From Aquisediminimonas sp031376385 (GTDB lineage: Bacteria; Pseudomonadota; Alphaproteobacteria; Sphingomonadales; Sphingomonadaceae): a stretch of DNA of 64,000 nt. A program made the translations under genes and the position numbers. The DNA is taken from positions 1-64,000 of the forward strand of contig JANMDQ010000019.1 of NCBI GenBank assembly GCA_031376385.1, given 5' to 3'. This document shows, in pieces, positions 35,438-44,343 of this stretch (the first letter of the stretch is position 1; each line of letters opens with the position of its first letter). The notes beneath the pieces were generated by a model, which made no database searches, was not told the origin of the DNA, and saw nothing but the letters and a program-made list of their open reading frames with translations.

Positions 35438-35918
35438 CACCCTCAGCGACAAAGCGTCTGAAACCTATAAGGCCGCCAAGTCCAAAGCCACAGATGCGGC
35501 TCATACTGCCAAAGTGAAGGCTGAACAGGCCGCAGCTGCCGCTAAAACCAGCGCGCAGAAAGCGGCACAATCCGCAAAGGCAACCGCAAAGAAGGCTACG
35601 GTCAAAACCAGCCAGACGGTTGAGAGCAATCCTTTGGCAGTTGTCGCTGGTGGCCTAGCCATCGGTGCGATCATTGCAGCCCTTATTCCGCGCACCAAAC
35701 ACGAAGATGATCTGGTGGGTAAGGTCGGTAAGTCAGTCCGCGCCACGGCCAGCAAAGCTGCAAAGACCGCAACTGCCACCGCGAAATCGCAGATGAACGA
35801 GCTGGGCCTTAACGCAGACGCCGCCAAGGGGCAGTTGCGCGATATCGTGAGCAAGATTAGTGAAGCTGCAGCCAGCGCCGGTGCCGCCGCTGCGGATACA
35901 GTTCGAAAACGCAAATAG
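35430..35918 (+). CDS. Ala/Lys-rich helical protein with membrane segment
   Basis: 162 residues from ATG 35430, with AAGGAGAAG just before it. Long Ala/Lys-rich repeats (AAHTAKVKAEQAAAAAKT) flank a central glycine-rich hydrophobic segment (PLAVVAGGLAIGAIIAALIP). This looks like a second DUF883-like member or a LEA-like protein. The biased composition makes family assignment unsafe. Confidence 0.72.
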   Translation: MSDTLSDKASETYKAAKSKATDAAHTAKVKAEQAAAAAKTSAQKAAQSAKATAKKATVKTSQTVESNPLAVVAGGLAIGAIIAALIPRTKHEDDLVGKVGKSVRATASKAAKTATATAKSQMNELGLNADAAKGQLRDIVSKISEAAASAGAAAADTVRKRK

Positions 35919-35937
35919 CAAAGGCCTTCCTCCCCTC

Positions 35938-36150
35938 ATGAGCAACCTCCACCTTGTCTTCGGCGGTCGCGTCTCAGACCCCATGACGCTCGACTTTAAC
36001 GATCTCAAGTCCATCGATATCGTTGGCATGTTCCCCGATTTCAAAAGCGCGGAGACGGCCTGGCGCGCTGCAGCTCAACGGACAGTGGACGATGCCGAAA
36101 TGAAATATGTCGTTGTCCATTTGCATAGGCTGTTGCAGCCTGCGGTGTAA
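35938..36150 (+). CDS. DUF4170 domain protein
   Basis: 70 residues from ATG 35938. The pattern VFGGRVSDPMTLDF, MFPDFKSAETAWRAAAQRTVDDA and YVVVHLHRLL matches DUF4170, a small alphaproteobacterial family of unknown function. It lies 19 bases after the preceding gene and probably ends that operon. Confidence 0.85.
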   Translation: MSNLHLVFGGRVSDPMTLDFNDLKSIDIVGMFPDFKSAETAWRAAAQRTVDDAEMKYVVVHLHRLLQPAV

Positions 36151-36196
36151 TGGCTAAGTCTGTTGGTCTTGAAGACTATTGGCGGAACTATATCTC

Positions 36197-37351
36197 ATGA
36201 CGATTGACACCCTATTGAGCGAAGCCGTCAAGTCCGGCTCCATTGCCGGGGCTGCGGCTTTTATCGGCAACCAAGCCGGTGTGATCTCCACTCATGCCGC
36301 TGGCTTTCGGGATGTGGCGAGCGGTGCCGCAATGACGCCAGATACGGTGTTCCAGATCGCATCCATGACCAAAGCGATTACGTCGGTTGCTGCGATGCAA
36401 CTTGTTGAACGGGGATTGCTATCACTTGATGCGCCAATCGGCGATCTGCTGCCAGACTTGGCCGATCCACATGTGATCGACGGGTTTGAAGAGGGCGGCG
36501 CTGTGATCCTCCGCCCTGCGACCCGTGCCATCACCCTTCGTCATTTGCTGACGCACACATCTGGCTTTGGCTATGAATTCATGAACGCGGACATGTTGCG
36601 CGCGCGGGGACCGGCGGGAGGCCCGCCACCCGGCACAAAAGCCGCACTTGTCTCTCCTTTGCTTTTCGATCCTGGGGAGCGGTGGGAATATGGGATAAGC
36701 ACCGATTGGGTTGGTCTCGCCGTCGAAGCCGCCAGCGGACGCAGCCTTGACGCCTATTTTGATGCGGAGATTTTCGAGCCGCTCGGGATGATCGATACCG
36801 GATTTTTCGTGACCGATGTCGTGACATCGCGCCGCGCCACGCTCCAATTGCGCGGAGAGGATGGCGCACTCACGCCCTTCTCCGTTGAAATTGGTGGTGG
36901 GCCAGAAGCCGAAGTCCTGTCCGCTGGCGGTGGCCTGTATAGCAGTGGGCCAGACTATATGCGCTTTCTCCGGATGATCCTGAACGATGGCAGCCTTGAC
37001 GGGATCACCATTCTGAAGTCGGAAACCGTTTCAGACATGAGCCGCAATCAGATTGGGGATATTCGCGCAGGGGCCATGGCGACAATCAATCCCATGTTCG
37101 CCTTGGCCAATGATCCGTTTCCCGATCAGCACTCTGGCTGGGGGCTAGGTTTCCTCATCAACCCGGAGCGCGGCCCGTATGGCCGTGCAGCCGGCAGCTT
37201 GTCATGGGCGGGCATTGCCAACACTTACTACTGGATCGATCCGGCAAGCGACATCGCGGGCCTGATCATGATGCAGCACCTGCCGTTTGGTGATCCTGCC
37301 GCGCTAGAGCTCTATGCCGCGTTTGAGCGGGCTGTGTACGACCTTAAATAA
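36197..37351 (+). CDS. serine hydrolase of the class C beta-lactamase family
   Basis: 384 residues from ATG 36197. The catalytic Ser-x-x-Lys is seen in IASMTKAIT near residue 56; the Tyr motif is YGIST. The family includes esterases (EstB type), D-aminopeptidases and penicillin-binding-like enzymes; there is no signal peptide, which favours a cytoplasmic esterase over a resistance enzyme. The 3' end overlaps greA by 8 bases on the other strand. Confidence 0.88.
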   Translation: MTIDTLLSEAVKSGSIAGAAAFIGNQAGVISTHAAGFRDVASGAAMTPDTVFQIASMTKAITSVAAMQLVERGLLSLDAPIGDLLPDLADPHVIDGFEEGGAVILRPATRAITLRHLLTHTSGFGYEFMNADMLRARGPAGGPPPGTKAALVSPLLFDPGERWEYGISTDWVGLAVEAASGRSLDAYFDAEIFEPLGMIDTGFFVTDVVTSRRATLQLRGEDGALTPFSVEIGGGPEAEVLSAGGGLYSSGPDYMRFLRMILNDGSLDGITILKSETVSDMSRNQIGDIRAGAMATINPMFALANDPFPDQHSGWGLGFLINPERGPYGRAAGSLSWAGIANTYYWIDPASDIAGLIMMQHLPFGDPAALELYAAFERAVYDLK

Positions 37352-37820
37352 ACTCGATCTTTGACACGACATAATATTTGTCGCCCGACGGCACGGTCAC
37401 TTCCACTTCCTCATCAACCAGACGACCGATAAGCGCGCGACCGATGGGGCTGTTGTAAGAAATGCGGCCCACTTTCGCATCAGCTTCGGGCTGGCCGACA
37501 AGCTGATAGCGGATTGCCTTGTCATCTTCGTCGAGCAGCGTGACCGTGGCGCCAAACACAACTTTGTTGCCAGACAGCGTCTTTGGATCAATCACCACTG
37601 CGCGGCTTAGCTTATCTTCAATGTCAGCAATCGTCGCCTCGACCTGGCCTTGACGCTCCTTAGCCGCATGATATTCCGCATTTTCTGAGAGATCGCCGTG
37701 CGCGCGCGCTTCCTCGATCGCCTCGATGATCAGCGGGCGCTCGATCTTCAACTCGCTCAAGTGATCAAGCAGCATTTTCTGGCCTTCGACCAGCATTGGC
37801 ATTTTTTCTACAGTCGCCAT
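37344..37820 (-). CDS. greA: transcription elongation factor GreA
   Basis: 158 residues, normal length. The N-terminal coiled coil carries the acidic tip with GDLSENAEYHAAKERQ, and the C-terminal domain includes SYNSPIGRALIGRLVDEEVEV. GreA stimulates cleavage of backtracked transcripts by RNA polymerase. It lies 90 bases after carB on the same strand. Confidence 0.96.
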   Translation of the reverse strand: MATVEKMPMLVEGQKMLLDHLSELKIERPLIIEAIEEARAHGDLSENAEYHAAKERQGQVEATIADIEDKLSRAVVIDPKTLSGNKVVFGATVTLLDEDDKAIRYQLVGQPEADAKVGRISYNSPIGRALIGRLVDEEVEVTVPSGDKYYVVSKIEFI

Positions 37821-37910
37821 CGGGCGTTCCTTTTTATCTTTACCGTCAATAACAGACCCCCCGGCAAACCCGGTGATGAGGCCCGCCGCAGCGTCACGAA
37901 GGTGATGGAG

Positions 37911-40900
37911 TCAACGTGCGTTTGTCGAATGATAAGACTGTAGCGTCCGAACTTCAAGGTTTCGTTGCTTCAGCGCCGCAATTGCCTGCGCCGATGCCAC
38001 TGCCGCTGACGCGGTTGTGAACTGCGCCACTTTACCCATTAACGCAGAGCGGCGAATTTCCTGACTGTCTTTCAAGGATTGCCAGCCCTCTGTCGTGTTG
38101 AAAATAAGCGCAATTTCGCCGTCCTTAATCTTATCGACAATATGGGGGCGGCCCTCAGCGACCTTATTCACACGCTCCACATCTATGCCCTGAGCGCCGA
38201 GATAGTCCGCCGTCCCGCTGGTCGCACAAATCGCAAAGCCCATGTCGATCATTTGTTGCACAGCAGGTACGATCACTATCTTGTCACTGTCTTTGACCGA
38301 AACGAATAGCTTGCCTGCCATGGGAAGCATCATCCCTGCCCCCATCTGCGCCTTGGCAAAGGCCATGGCAAAATCCTGATCGATTCCCATGACTTCGCCT
38401 GTACTCTTCATTTCTGGTGAAAGGACAGGATCAACGCCGGGGAAGCGCGCGAATGGGAACACAGCTTCTTTTACCGCGATATAGTCAATATCCAGATTGA
38501 TCTTTGGCAGATCGCGCAGCTTTTCGCCTGCCATTACCCGTGCAGCGATTTTGGCGATGGGCGCGCCGATAGCCTTGGCCACGAACGGCACAGTCCGGCT
38601 GGCGCGCGGGTTAACTTCGATCAAGTAAACATCGCCATCCTTCACTGCGAACTGCACATTCATCAGGCCCCGCACACTCAGCGCGCGCGCCAAAATCTCG
38701 GATTGCCGGCGTATCTCATCAATAATCTCGGCGGGCAAACTATAAGGCGGCAATGTGCAGGCGCTGTCCCCAGAATGGACTCCAGCTTCTTCCACATGCT
38801 GCAAAATGCCCGCGACAACCACATCATCGCCATCACAAATCGCGTCAACATCCACCTCAATCGCGTCACGGAGATAACGGTCAATCAGCACTGGCGAGTC
38901 GCCAGACACGATCACCGCTGTCTGAATATAATTTTCCAGCTGCGCGACAGTATCGACAATTTCCATCGCCCGTCCGCCCAGGACATAGGATGGCCGCATG
39001 AGCACGGGATAACCAATTGTCTCCGCCACGCGAATGGCTTCCTCGCGCGTCCGCGCAATGCCGTTTTCGGGCTGTTTGAGACCAAGTTTGTTGATGAGAG
39101 CCGCAAACCGTTCGCGGTCCTCCGCCAGATCAATTGCGTCTGGTGACGTACCGAGGATCGGGATGCCCGCATCCTCCAACGCCTTGGCCAGGTTCAACGG
39201 CGTTTGACCACCAAACTGGACAATCACGCCTTTCAGCGTGCCATTCTGTTGTTCTACATGCAGGATTTCCAGCACATCCTCAGCAGTCAAAGGCTCAAAA
39301 TACAGCCGATCAGACGTGTCATAGTCGGTGGATACGGTCTCTGGGTTGCAGTTGACCATGATGGTTTCGTAACCCGCATCCCCGAGTGCATAGCAAGCGT
39401 GGCAGCAGCAATAGTCAAACTCAATCCCCTGCCCGATCCGGTTTGGCCCGCCTCCAAGAATAACGATCTTCTCTCGCGAAGTCGGCGCGGACTCGCACTC
39501 CGGCGCCCCAAATGACGGCGCTTCATAGGTTGAATACATATAGGGTGTCTTGGCCTCAAATTCGGCCGCGCACGTATCAATCCGCTTGAACACAGGCCGC
39601 ACACCCAGCCGGTGCCGGAGAGCGCGCACTTCGGCTTCCGTGGCACCGCCAGCCATGGCCCGCTGCGCCTCCATCGCTATGCCGGAACCAAAGCGCACGG
39701 CGGTTTCCATACCCGGGCGCACGTTGATGGATTCCAGAGCGAGGAAAGCCAATCGCTTATCGCTAAATCCCATGGACTTCAGGCGACGCAGCGGTTCGGC
39801 CTGTTGCGGCAGGCCATTGGTTTTAACCTCGGTTTCAGCCGCGATAATTTCCTCTATCCGTTCCAGAAACCAGGGATCAAATTTCGCAACGGCATGGATT
39901 TCGGCCACAGTCATGCCTTCGCGCAGCGCTTGCGCAGCGACTAATAGCCGGTCCGGCGTTGCGCGGGAAAGTTCCGCAATCAGATCATCTTTTGACGCAC
40001 CCCTCAGATGATCAACATAGTTGAAACCGACCAGCCCCGTTTCTAGGCCTCGCAGCGCCTTTTGCAGGGATTCATGAATGTTGCGGCCAATTGCCATGAC
40101 TTCACCAACGGATTTCATGGCTGTTGACAGCAGTGGCTCCGCACCCTTGAACTTTTCAAAGGCAAAACGCGGGATCTTAGTGACGACATAATCAATCGTC
40201 GGCTCAAACGATGCAGGCGTCGCGCCGGTAATGTCGTTGGTGATCTCGTCGAGCGTATAGCCCACCGCCAGCTTCGCCGCGACCTTGGCAATCGGGAAGC
40301 CCGTGGCCTTTGACGCAAGCGCAGATGACCGGGAAACGCGCGGGTTCATCTCAATCACGATCAGACGGCCATCCTTGGGATTGACTGCGAACTGAACGTT
40401 GGAACCCCCTGTTTCCACACCAATTTCACGCAAGCAAGCAATCGAGGCGTTGCGCATAATCTGATATTCTTTGTCCGTTAGCGTCAACGCCGGGGCGACG
40501 GTGATCGAGTCGCCAGTATGCACGCCCATCGGGTCAATATTCTCAATCGAACAGATGATGATGCAATTGTCGTTCTTGTCGCGGACAACCTCCATCTCAT
40601 ATTCTTTCCAGCCGAGCAGCGATTCCTCAATCAGCACTTCAGTCGTCGGCGACGCATCCAAGCCGCCCGTCACAATGCCGATAAATTCTTCGCGGTTATA
40701 CGCGATCCCGCCGCCCGTGCCGCCCATCGTGAAGCTTGGCCGAATGATCGATGGCAGCCCCGTGCGCTCCAGCACGGTCAGCGCCTCATCCAGCGTATGG
40801 GCAATGCCAGACCGAGCGGATTCAAGCCCAATCTTGGTCATCGCGTCCCGGAATTTGATCCTGTCCTCCGCCTTATCAATCGCTTCTGCATCCGCGCCGA

Positions 40901-41264
40901 TCATCTCGACGCTGTATTTTGCCAGCGTACCATCATTGAACAGAGCGAGCGCCGTATTGAGCGCGGTCTGCCCGCCCATCGTCGGCAGCAGTGCCATTTT
41001 TTCGTCTGGAAAGCGCGCGCGCTCCGCTGCGATGATCTTTGCCACCACTTCAGGCGTAATCGGCTCAATATAGGTTGCGTCGGCCAATTCCGGGTCGGTC
41101 ATGATCGTCGCCGGGTTGGAATTGACGAGGATGATCCGATATCCCTCCTCTTTGAGCGCCTTCACGGCTTGAGTGCCGGAATAATCAAATTCGCACGCCT
41201 GCCCGATGATGATGGGGCCAGCGCCGATGATGAGGATGGAGTGAATATCGGTGCGTTTGGGCAT
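37911..41264 (-). CDS. carB: carbamoyl-phosphate synthase large subunit
   Basis: 1117 residues, somewhat longer than the 1073 of E. coli. Two homologous ATP-grasp halves are seen: one opening with SILIIGAGPIIIGQACEFDY, the second with IVILGGGPNRIGQGIEFDY; the C-terminal MGS-like allosteric domain covers the last 140 residues. It uses ammonia from CarA, bicarbonate and two ATP to make carbamoyl phosphate for arginine and pyrimidines. It is separated from carA by about 1.25 kb that holds an opposite-strand toxin-antitoxin pair and a small coupled gene. Confidence 0.97.
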   Translation of the reverse strand: MPKRTDIHSILIIGAGPIIIGQACEFDYSGTQAVKALKEEGYRIILVNSNPATIMTDPELADATYIEPITPEVVAKIIAAERARFPDEKMALLPTMGGQTALNTALALFNDGTLAKYSVEMIGADAEAIDKAEDRIKFRDAMTKIGLESARSGIAHTLDEALTVLERTGLPSIIRPSFTMGGTGGGIAYNREEFIGIVTGGLDASPTTEVLIEESLLGWKEYEMEVVRDKNDNCIIICSIENIDPMGVHTGDSITVAPALTLTDKEYQIMRNASIACLREIGVETGGSNVQFAVNPKDGRLIVIEMNPRVSRSSALASKATGFPIAKVAAKLAVGYTLDEITNDITGATPASFEPTIDYVVTKIPRFAFEKFKGAEPLLSTAMKSVGEVMAIGRNIHESLQKALRGLETGLVGFNYVDHLRGASKDDLIAELSRATPDRLLVAAQALREGMTVAEIHAVAKFDPWFLERIEEIIAAETEVKTNGLPQQAEPLRRLKSMGFSDKRLAFLALESINVRPGMETAVRFGSGIAMEAQRAMAGGATEAEVRALRHRLGVRPVFKRIDTCAAEFEAKTPYMYSTYEAPSFGAPECESAPTSREKIVILGGGPNRIGQGIEFDYCCCHACYALGDAGYETIMVNCNPETVSTDYDTSDRLYFEPLTAEDVLEILHVEQQNGTLKGVIVQFGGQTPLNLAKALEDAGIPILGTSPDAIDLAEDRERFAALINKLGLKQPENGIARTREEAIRVAETIGYPVLMRPSYVLGGRAMEIVDTVAQLENYIQTAVIVSGDSPVLIDRYLRDAIEVDVDAICDGDDVVVAGILQHVEEAGVHSGDSACTLPPYSLPAEIIDEIRRQSEILARALSVRGLMNVQFAVKDGDVYLIEVNPRASRTVPFVAKAIGAPIAKIAARVMAGEKLRDLPKINLDIDYIAVKEAVFPFARFPGVDPVLSPEMKSTGEVMGIDQDFAMAFAKAQMGAGMMLPMAGKLFVSVKDSDKIVIVPAVQQMIDMGFAICATSGTADYLGAQGIDVERVNKVAEGRPHIVDKIKDGEIALIFNTTEGWQSLKDSQEIRRSALMGKVAQFTTASAAVASAQAIAALKQRNLEVRTLQSYHSTNAR

Positions 41265-41322
41265 TTGACTAAAGTGCTTTCATTGCATACATTGATTGCA
41301 TCGAGGTTACGGGAGATGCGGA

Positions 41323-41586
41323 ATGGCGACAGTGACTGTTCGAAATTTGGATGATGTGGTCAAGCAAGGTGCCCGAATGGCGGGCGCTAGAAACGGACGT
41401 TCCATGGAGGCTGAAATTCGGTGCCTGCTTGAACAAACGTATAGTCCCGTCGCCAATGATCGGGCCGCGCGCATTCGTGCTATGTCTGGGCCAGAATTTG
41501 TCGCTCATCTGATTATGGTCGCCAACGGGGCGGAACTGATCATTCCCGAGCGCGAAGCTGAGGATGTCGAGTTCCCTGACCTGTGA
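41323..41586 (+). CDS. FitA-like ribbon-helix-helix antitoxin
   Basis: 87 residues from ATG 41323. The first 45 residues (MATVTVRNLDDVVKQGARMA, then GRSMEAEIRCLLEQ) form an Arc/CopG-type DNA-binding fold of the FitA group; the tail should wrap the toxin. The stop overlaps the toxin start by 4 bases (GTGA). It should repress its own promoter, which lies in the 58 bases to the divergent carB start. Confidence 0.88.
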   Translation: MATVTVRNLDDVVKQGARMAGARNGRSMEAEIRCLLEQTYSPVANDRAARIRAMSGPEFVAHLIMVANGAELIIPEREAEDVEFPDL

Positions 41587-41996
41587 TCTTGGCTGATACA
41601 AATGTCTGGGGCGCGGTGAACCGGCCAAGACAAAACCCGCAAGTCTGTCGCTGGGTTGCGGAAAACGCGCCCGATATCTGGTTGTCGACAATCGTGATCG
41701 CTGAAATCCGCTTGGGGATTGAAAACCCGAAAGCAGCAGCAAAGCGCGCCGATCTTGAGCAGTGGCTTGAAGATATCGAATCCGCCCACGAAAGCCGCAT
41801 ACTGGCGTTTGACCGCGACGCGGCTCATGTCTTCGGACGCCTGATTGCAGGGCGCAAGCTGGAAAAGCAGGAAACGAAACTGCTTGATCTACAAATCGCC
41901 GCGCAAGGAATTGCTCAAAATGCCATGATCGCCACACGCAATTTGAAAGATTTTGAGTGGACGGGAGTGAAGGTCGTGAACCCTTGGATGGGGTGA
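41583..41996 (+). CDS. FitB-like PIN-domain toxin
   Basis: 137 residues, GTG start. PIN-domain acidic residues are visible: Asp5 in ILADTNVWG, Glu42 in IAEIRLGIE, Asp100-101 region in KLLDLQIAAQ and the final RNLKDFEW. The fold is a metal-dependent endoribonuclease neutralised by the upstream FitA-like protein. All key residues are present, so the toxin should be active. Confidence 0.9.
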   Translation: MILADTNVWGAVNRPRQNPQVCRWVAENAPDIWLSTIVIAEIRLGIENPKAAAKRADLEQWLEDIESAHESRILAFDRDAAHVFGRLIAGRKLEKQETKLLDLQIAAQGIAQNAMIATRNLKDFEWTGVKVVNPWMG

Positions 41997-42010
41997 CGAG
42001 TTTCCCCTTG

Positions 42011-42084
42011 CCGTCATCACGAACGCAGCGCGGCAATCCGTCGGCACCGCGGACTGGATTGCTTAGCTCCGCTCGCACTGACGG
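42011..42084. repeat. palindromic repeat, CGTCATTGCGAGCG class, diverged
   Basis: CCGTCATCACGAACGCAGCG and the right arm CTCCGCTCGCACTGACGG form an imperfect palindrome with the inner CGGCAATCC seen at 15689..15770. It begins 15 bases after the toxin stop, so it may end the toxin-antitoxin transcript. Confidence 0.75.
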
Positions 42085-42157
42085 CGGGTTGTCCACGGCG
42101 AGGGAGGCTGGGCCTATGCTGATGAGCGGCTTGGGGGAGATGATAAGGCTGGGCATT

Positions 42158-42520
42158 TTATGCCAACCACCAAAGTAAGATTGTAAGCGGGATCGCGATA
42201 ATCCCGGCTATACTGCTCCATTTTGCCCAGTCGACCTGCGAAACTTCCGGCTCGGCTGCGTTGGAAGAGCGCCGGATTTCGGCTGCCCGAGCAAACAATG
42301 CGCCGTTCGGCAGAAATGACAGGTTGTCGGTTGCCTGCCAATCTACTCCCAAGCCTTGACGATACAGCTCGCTCGCTAGGCTTTCACGCCAGCTCAAAGG
42401 AGCTTGTGGAAATAGCTCATCGTGAATTGATACCAGTCTAATCGTTTCGATCTTCACGCCGCTTTGGCGATCCGCAATCTCTACGATCATTCGATCAAGA
42501 TACTGCTGATAGTCTATCAC
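42158..42520 (-). CDS. small protein with C-terminal membrane anchor, coupled to carA
   Basis: 120 residues. The start overlaps the carA stop by 4 bases (ATGA), so translation is probably coupled. The body (residues 1-95) is soluble and helical, with no family that I recognise; the last 20 residues (WSSIAGIIAIPLTILLWWLA) form a tail anchor. It is not a normal member of the carbamoyl-phosphate operon. Confidence 0.65.
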   Translation of the reverse strand: MIDYQQYLDRMIVEIADRQSGVKIETIRLVSIHDELFPQAPLSWRESLASELYRQGLGVDWQATDNLSFLPNGALFARAAEIRRSSNAAEPEVSQVDWAKWSSIAGIIAIPLTILLWWLA

Positions 42521-43743
42521 CCCATCATCCCCGCAAAGCGTTCGAACAGATAATGGCTATCCATCGGCCCGGGTGAAGCCTCGGGGTGGTATTGCACTGA
42601 GAACGCAGGCTGATCGACCAGCTCAAACCCGCAGTTGCTCCCATCAAACAGCGATACATGCGTTGCCTTCGCGTTCTCCGGCAAAGTCTCCGCATCCACC
42701 GCGAAGCCGTGGTTCATGCTTGTGATCTCAACTGCGCCGTCGCTCAGCCGCTTGACCGGGTGGTTTGCCCCGCGATGGCCTTGGTGCATCTTCTCTGTCT
42801 TGGCCCCCACGGCGAGCGCGAGCATTTGGTGGCCGAGGCAGATGCCGAAGAGGGGCTTTTTGGTGGCGAGCCATTGCTGGATCACCGGCACCGCGTATTC
42901 GCCTGTTGCAGCAGGATCGCCGGGGCCGTTGGAGAGGAACAGGCCGTCAGGGTTGTGTGCCATGATGTCTGCGAAACTGGCGGTTGCCGGGACGACAGTG
43001 ACGGAGCAACCGACGTCAATCAGATTCCGGACGATATTGTGTTTGATGCCGTAATCAATGGCGACGACTTTAGGTTTTGCGCGAAGGGGTGTCTCGACTT
43101 TGCTCGACACGAACGGTTTAGAAACATCAACATCCCCCTCTCCGTTCGTGTCGAGCGAAGTCGAGACACCACGCCTCAAGCTCCATAGCCCGGCCCGCCA
43201 CTCATAACTCTGCAACGCCGTAACATCCTTGGCGAGGTCCATGCCTTGCAGCCCCGGCCAAGCCTGCGCCTGGGCGAGCAATGCTGCCACATCGAACAGG
43301 CCCGCCGCATTATGCGCAATCACTGCGTTGGGCGCGCCGCTCACCCGGATCAGCCGCGTCAGCGCGCGGGTGTCAACGCCGGAAAGCCCGATTCGCCCGT
43401 TCACGCGCATCCACGCGTCAAAGCCGCTCGTGGCGCGAAAGTTAGACGGGGCCGTCACATCTTCGCGCACAATCGCGCCGACGGCATAGGCGTTGAGCGC
43501 CTCGACATCATCCGGGTTGGTACCAACATTGCCGATATGGGGGAAAGTGAAGGCAATCATTTGCCCGGCATAGCTGGGGTCTGTCATGACCTCCTGATAT
43601 CCCGTCATCGCTGTATTGAAGCAAACCTCTCCGACGGCCACGCCCTCTGCGCCAAAGCCCCGGCCCCAGATAACTTGGCCAGTGCTTAATACTAAGACGC
43701 CGGTCGCTCCTTTAGGCGCAGCAGTGGGTTTGGTGTCAGCCAC
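42517..43743 (-). CDS. carA: carbamoyl-phosphate synthase small subunit
   Basis: 408 residues. The N-terminal CarA domain is followed by a class I glutamine amidotransferase with the nucleophile Cys in FGICLGHQML and the His-Glu pair in YHPEASPGP. It supplies ammonia to CarB. Between the two domains, about residues 192-219, the protein carries extra sequence (RRGVSTSLDTNGEG to SSKVETPLR) encoded by a palindromic repeat. All catalytic residues remain, so the enzyme should work. Confidence 0.96.
   Translation of the reverse strand: MADTKPTAAPKGATGVLVLSTGQVIWGRGFGAEGVAVGEVCFNTAMTGYQEVMTDPSYAGQMIAFTFPHIGNVGTNPDDVEALNAYAVGAIVREDVTAPSNFRATSGFDAWMRVNGRIGLSGVDTRALTRLIRVSGAPNAVIAHNAAGLFDVAALLAQAQAWPGLQGMDLAKDVTALQSYEWRAGLWSLRRGVSTSLDTNGEGDVDVSKPFVSSKVETPLRAKPKVVAIDYGIKHNIVRNLIDVGCSVTVVPATASFADIMAHNPDGLFLSNGPGDPAATGEYAVPVIQQWLATKKPLFGICLGHQMLALAVGAKTEKMHQGHRGANHPVKRLSDGAVEITSMNHGFAVDAETLPENAKATHVSLFDGSNCGFELVDQPAFSVQYHPEASPGPMDSHYLFERFAGMMG
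43088..43170. repeat. palindromic repeat inside the carA coding region
   Basis: Arms 43088..43116 and 43142..43170, 29 bases each, pair with one mismatch and contain CGTTCGTGTCGAGCGAAG. The same class is intergenic at 59970..60042 and half present at 29588..29614. Here it is translated in frame as part of CarA. Confidence 0.92.
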
Positions 43744-43884
43744 GGGGCAGGCACTCCTTCAAATATTTCCGGCGATGTTGCTAAGCGACAGCCGATAGAG
43801 GCGCGTTCGGGCAGGGTCAATCTATCAAATCCTGAATCTTTGGTCTAACGCCGTCCATCCCAATTTTGACGAAAGAGACGCCCC

Positions 43885-44337
43885 ATGATTCGCGACGATA
43901 TCAAAGCCGCGCAGATCGCCGCGATGAAGGCAGCTGACACCATGACGCGTGACACCACGCGGCTCATCATCTCCGCGATTAAGAACCGCGATATCGAAGC
44001 GCGCACGGGCAAATCGCCTGCTGACGATGATACGCTCGTCGTTGAAGTGCTTCAAAAAATGGTGAAGCAACGTCGTGAATCCATTGATATGTTTGAAAAA
44101 GGCGGTCGCGCTGAACTCGCCGCGAAGGAAGCCGATGAAGTCGAAGTCATCGAACGCTTCCTCCCCACCCAACTGAGTGAACACGAAACCCGCGCGCTGA
44201 TCGAAAGCATCAAAACAGAAATTGGCGCGGAATCGGTCAAGGATATGGGTCAAGTGATGGCTGTGCTCAAGGAACGCCATGCCAGCGCGCTGGATATGAG
44301 CAAAGCAAGTGGGCTGGTGAAGGCGGCGCTAGCCTAA
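43885..44337 (+). CDS. yqeY: GatB/YqeY domain protein
   Basis: 150 residues, the usual length. The pattern MKAADTMTRDTTRLIISAIKNRDIE and FLPTQLSEHETRALI matches the YqeY family, related to the tRNA-binding tail of GatB. Function is not settled. In many alphaproteobacteria it precedes dnaG and rpoD; here a nuclease cassette separates it from dnaG. Confidence 0.93.
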   Translation: MIRDDIKAAQIAAMKAADTMTRDTTRLIISAIKNRDIEARTGKSPADDDTLVVEVLQKMVKQRRESIDMFEKGGRAELAAKEADEVEVIERFLPTQLSEHETRALIESIKTEIGAESVKDMGQVMAVLKERHASALDMSKASGLVKAALA

Positions 44338-44343
44338 GCGACA

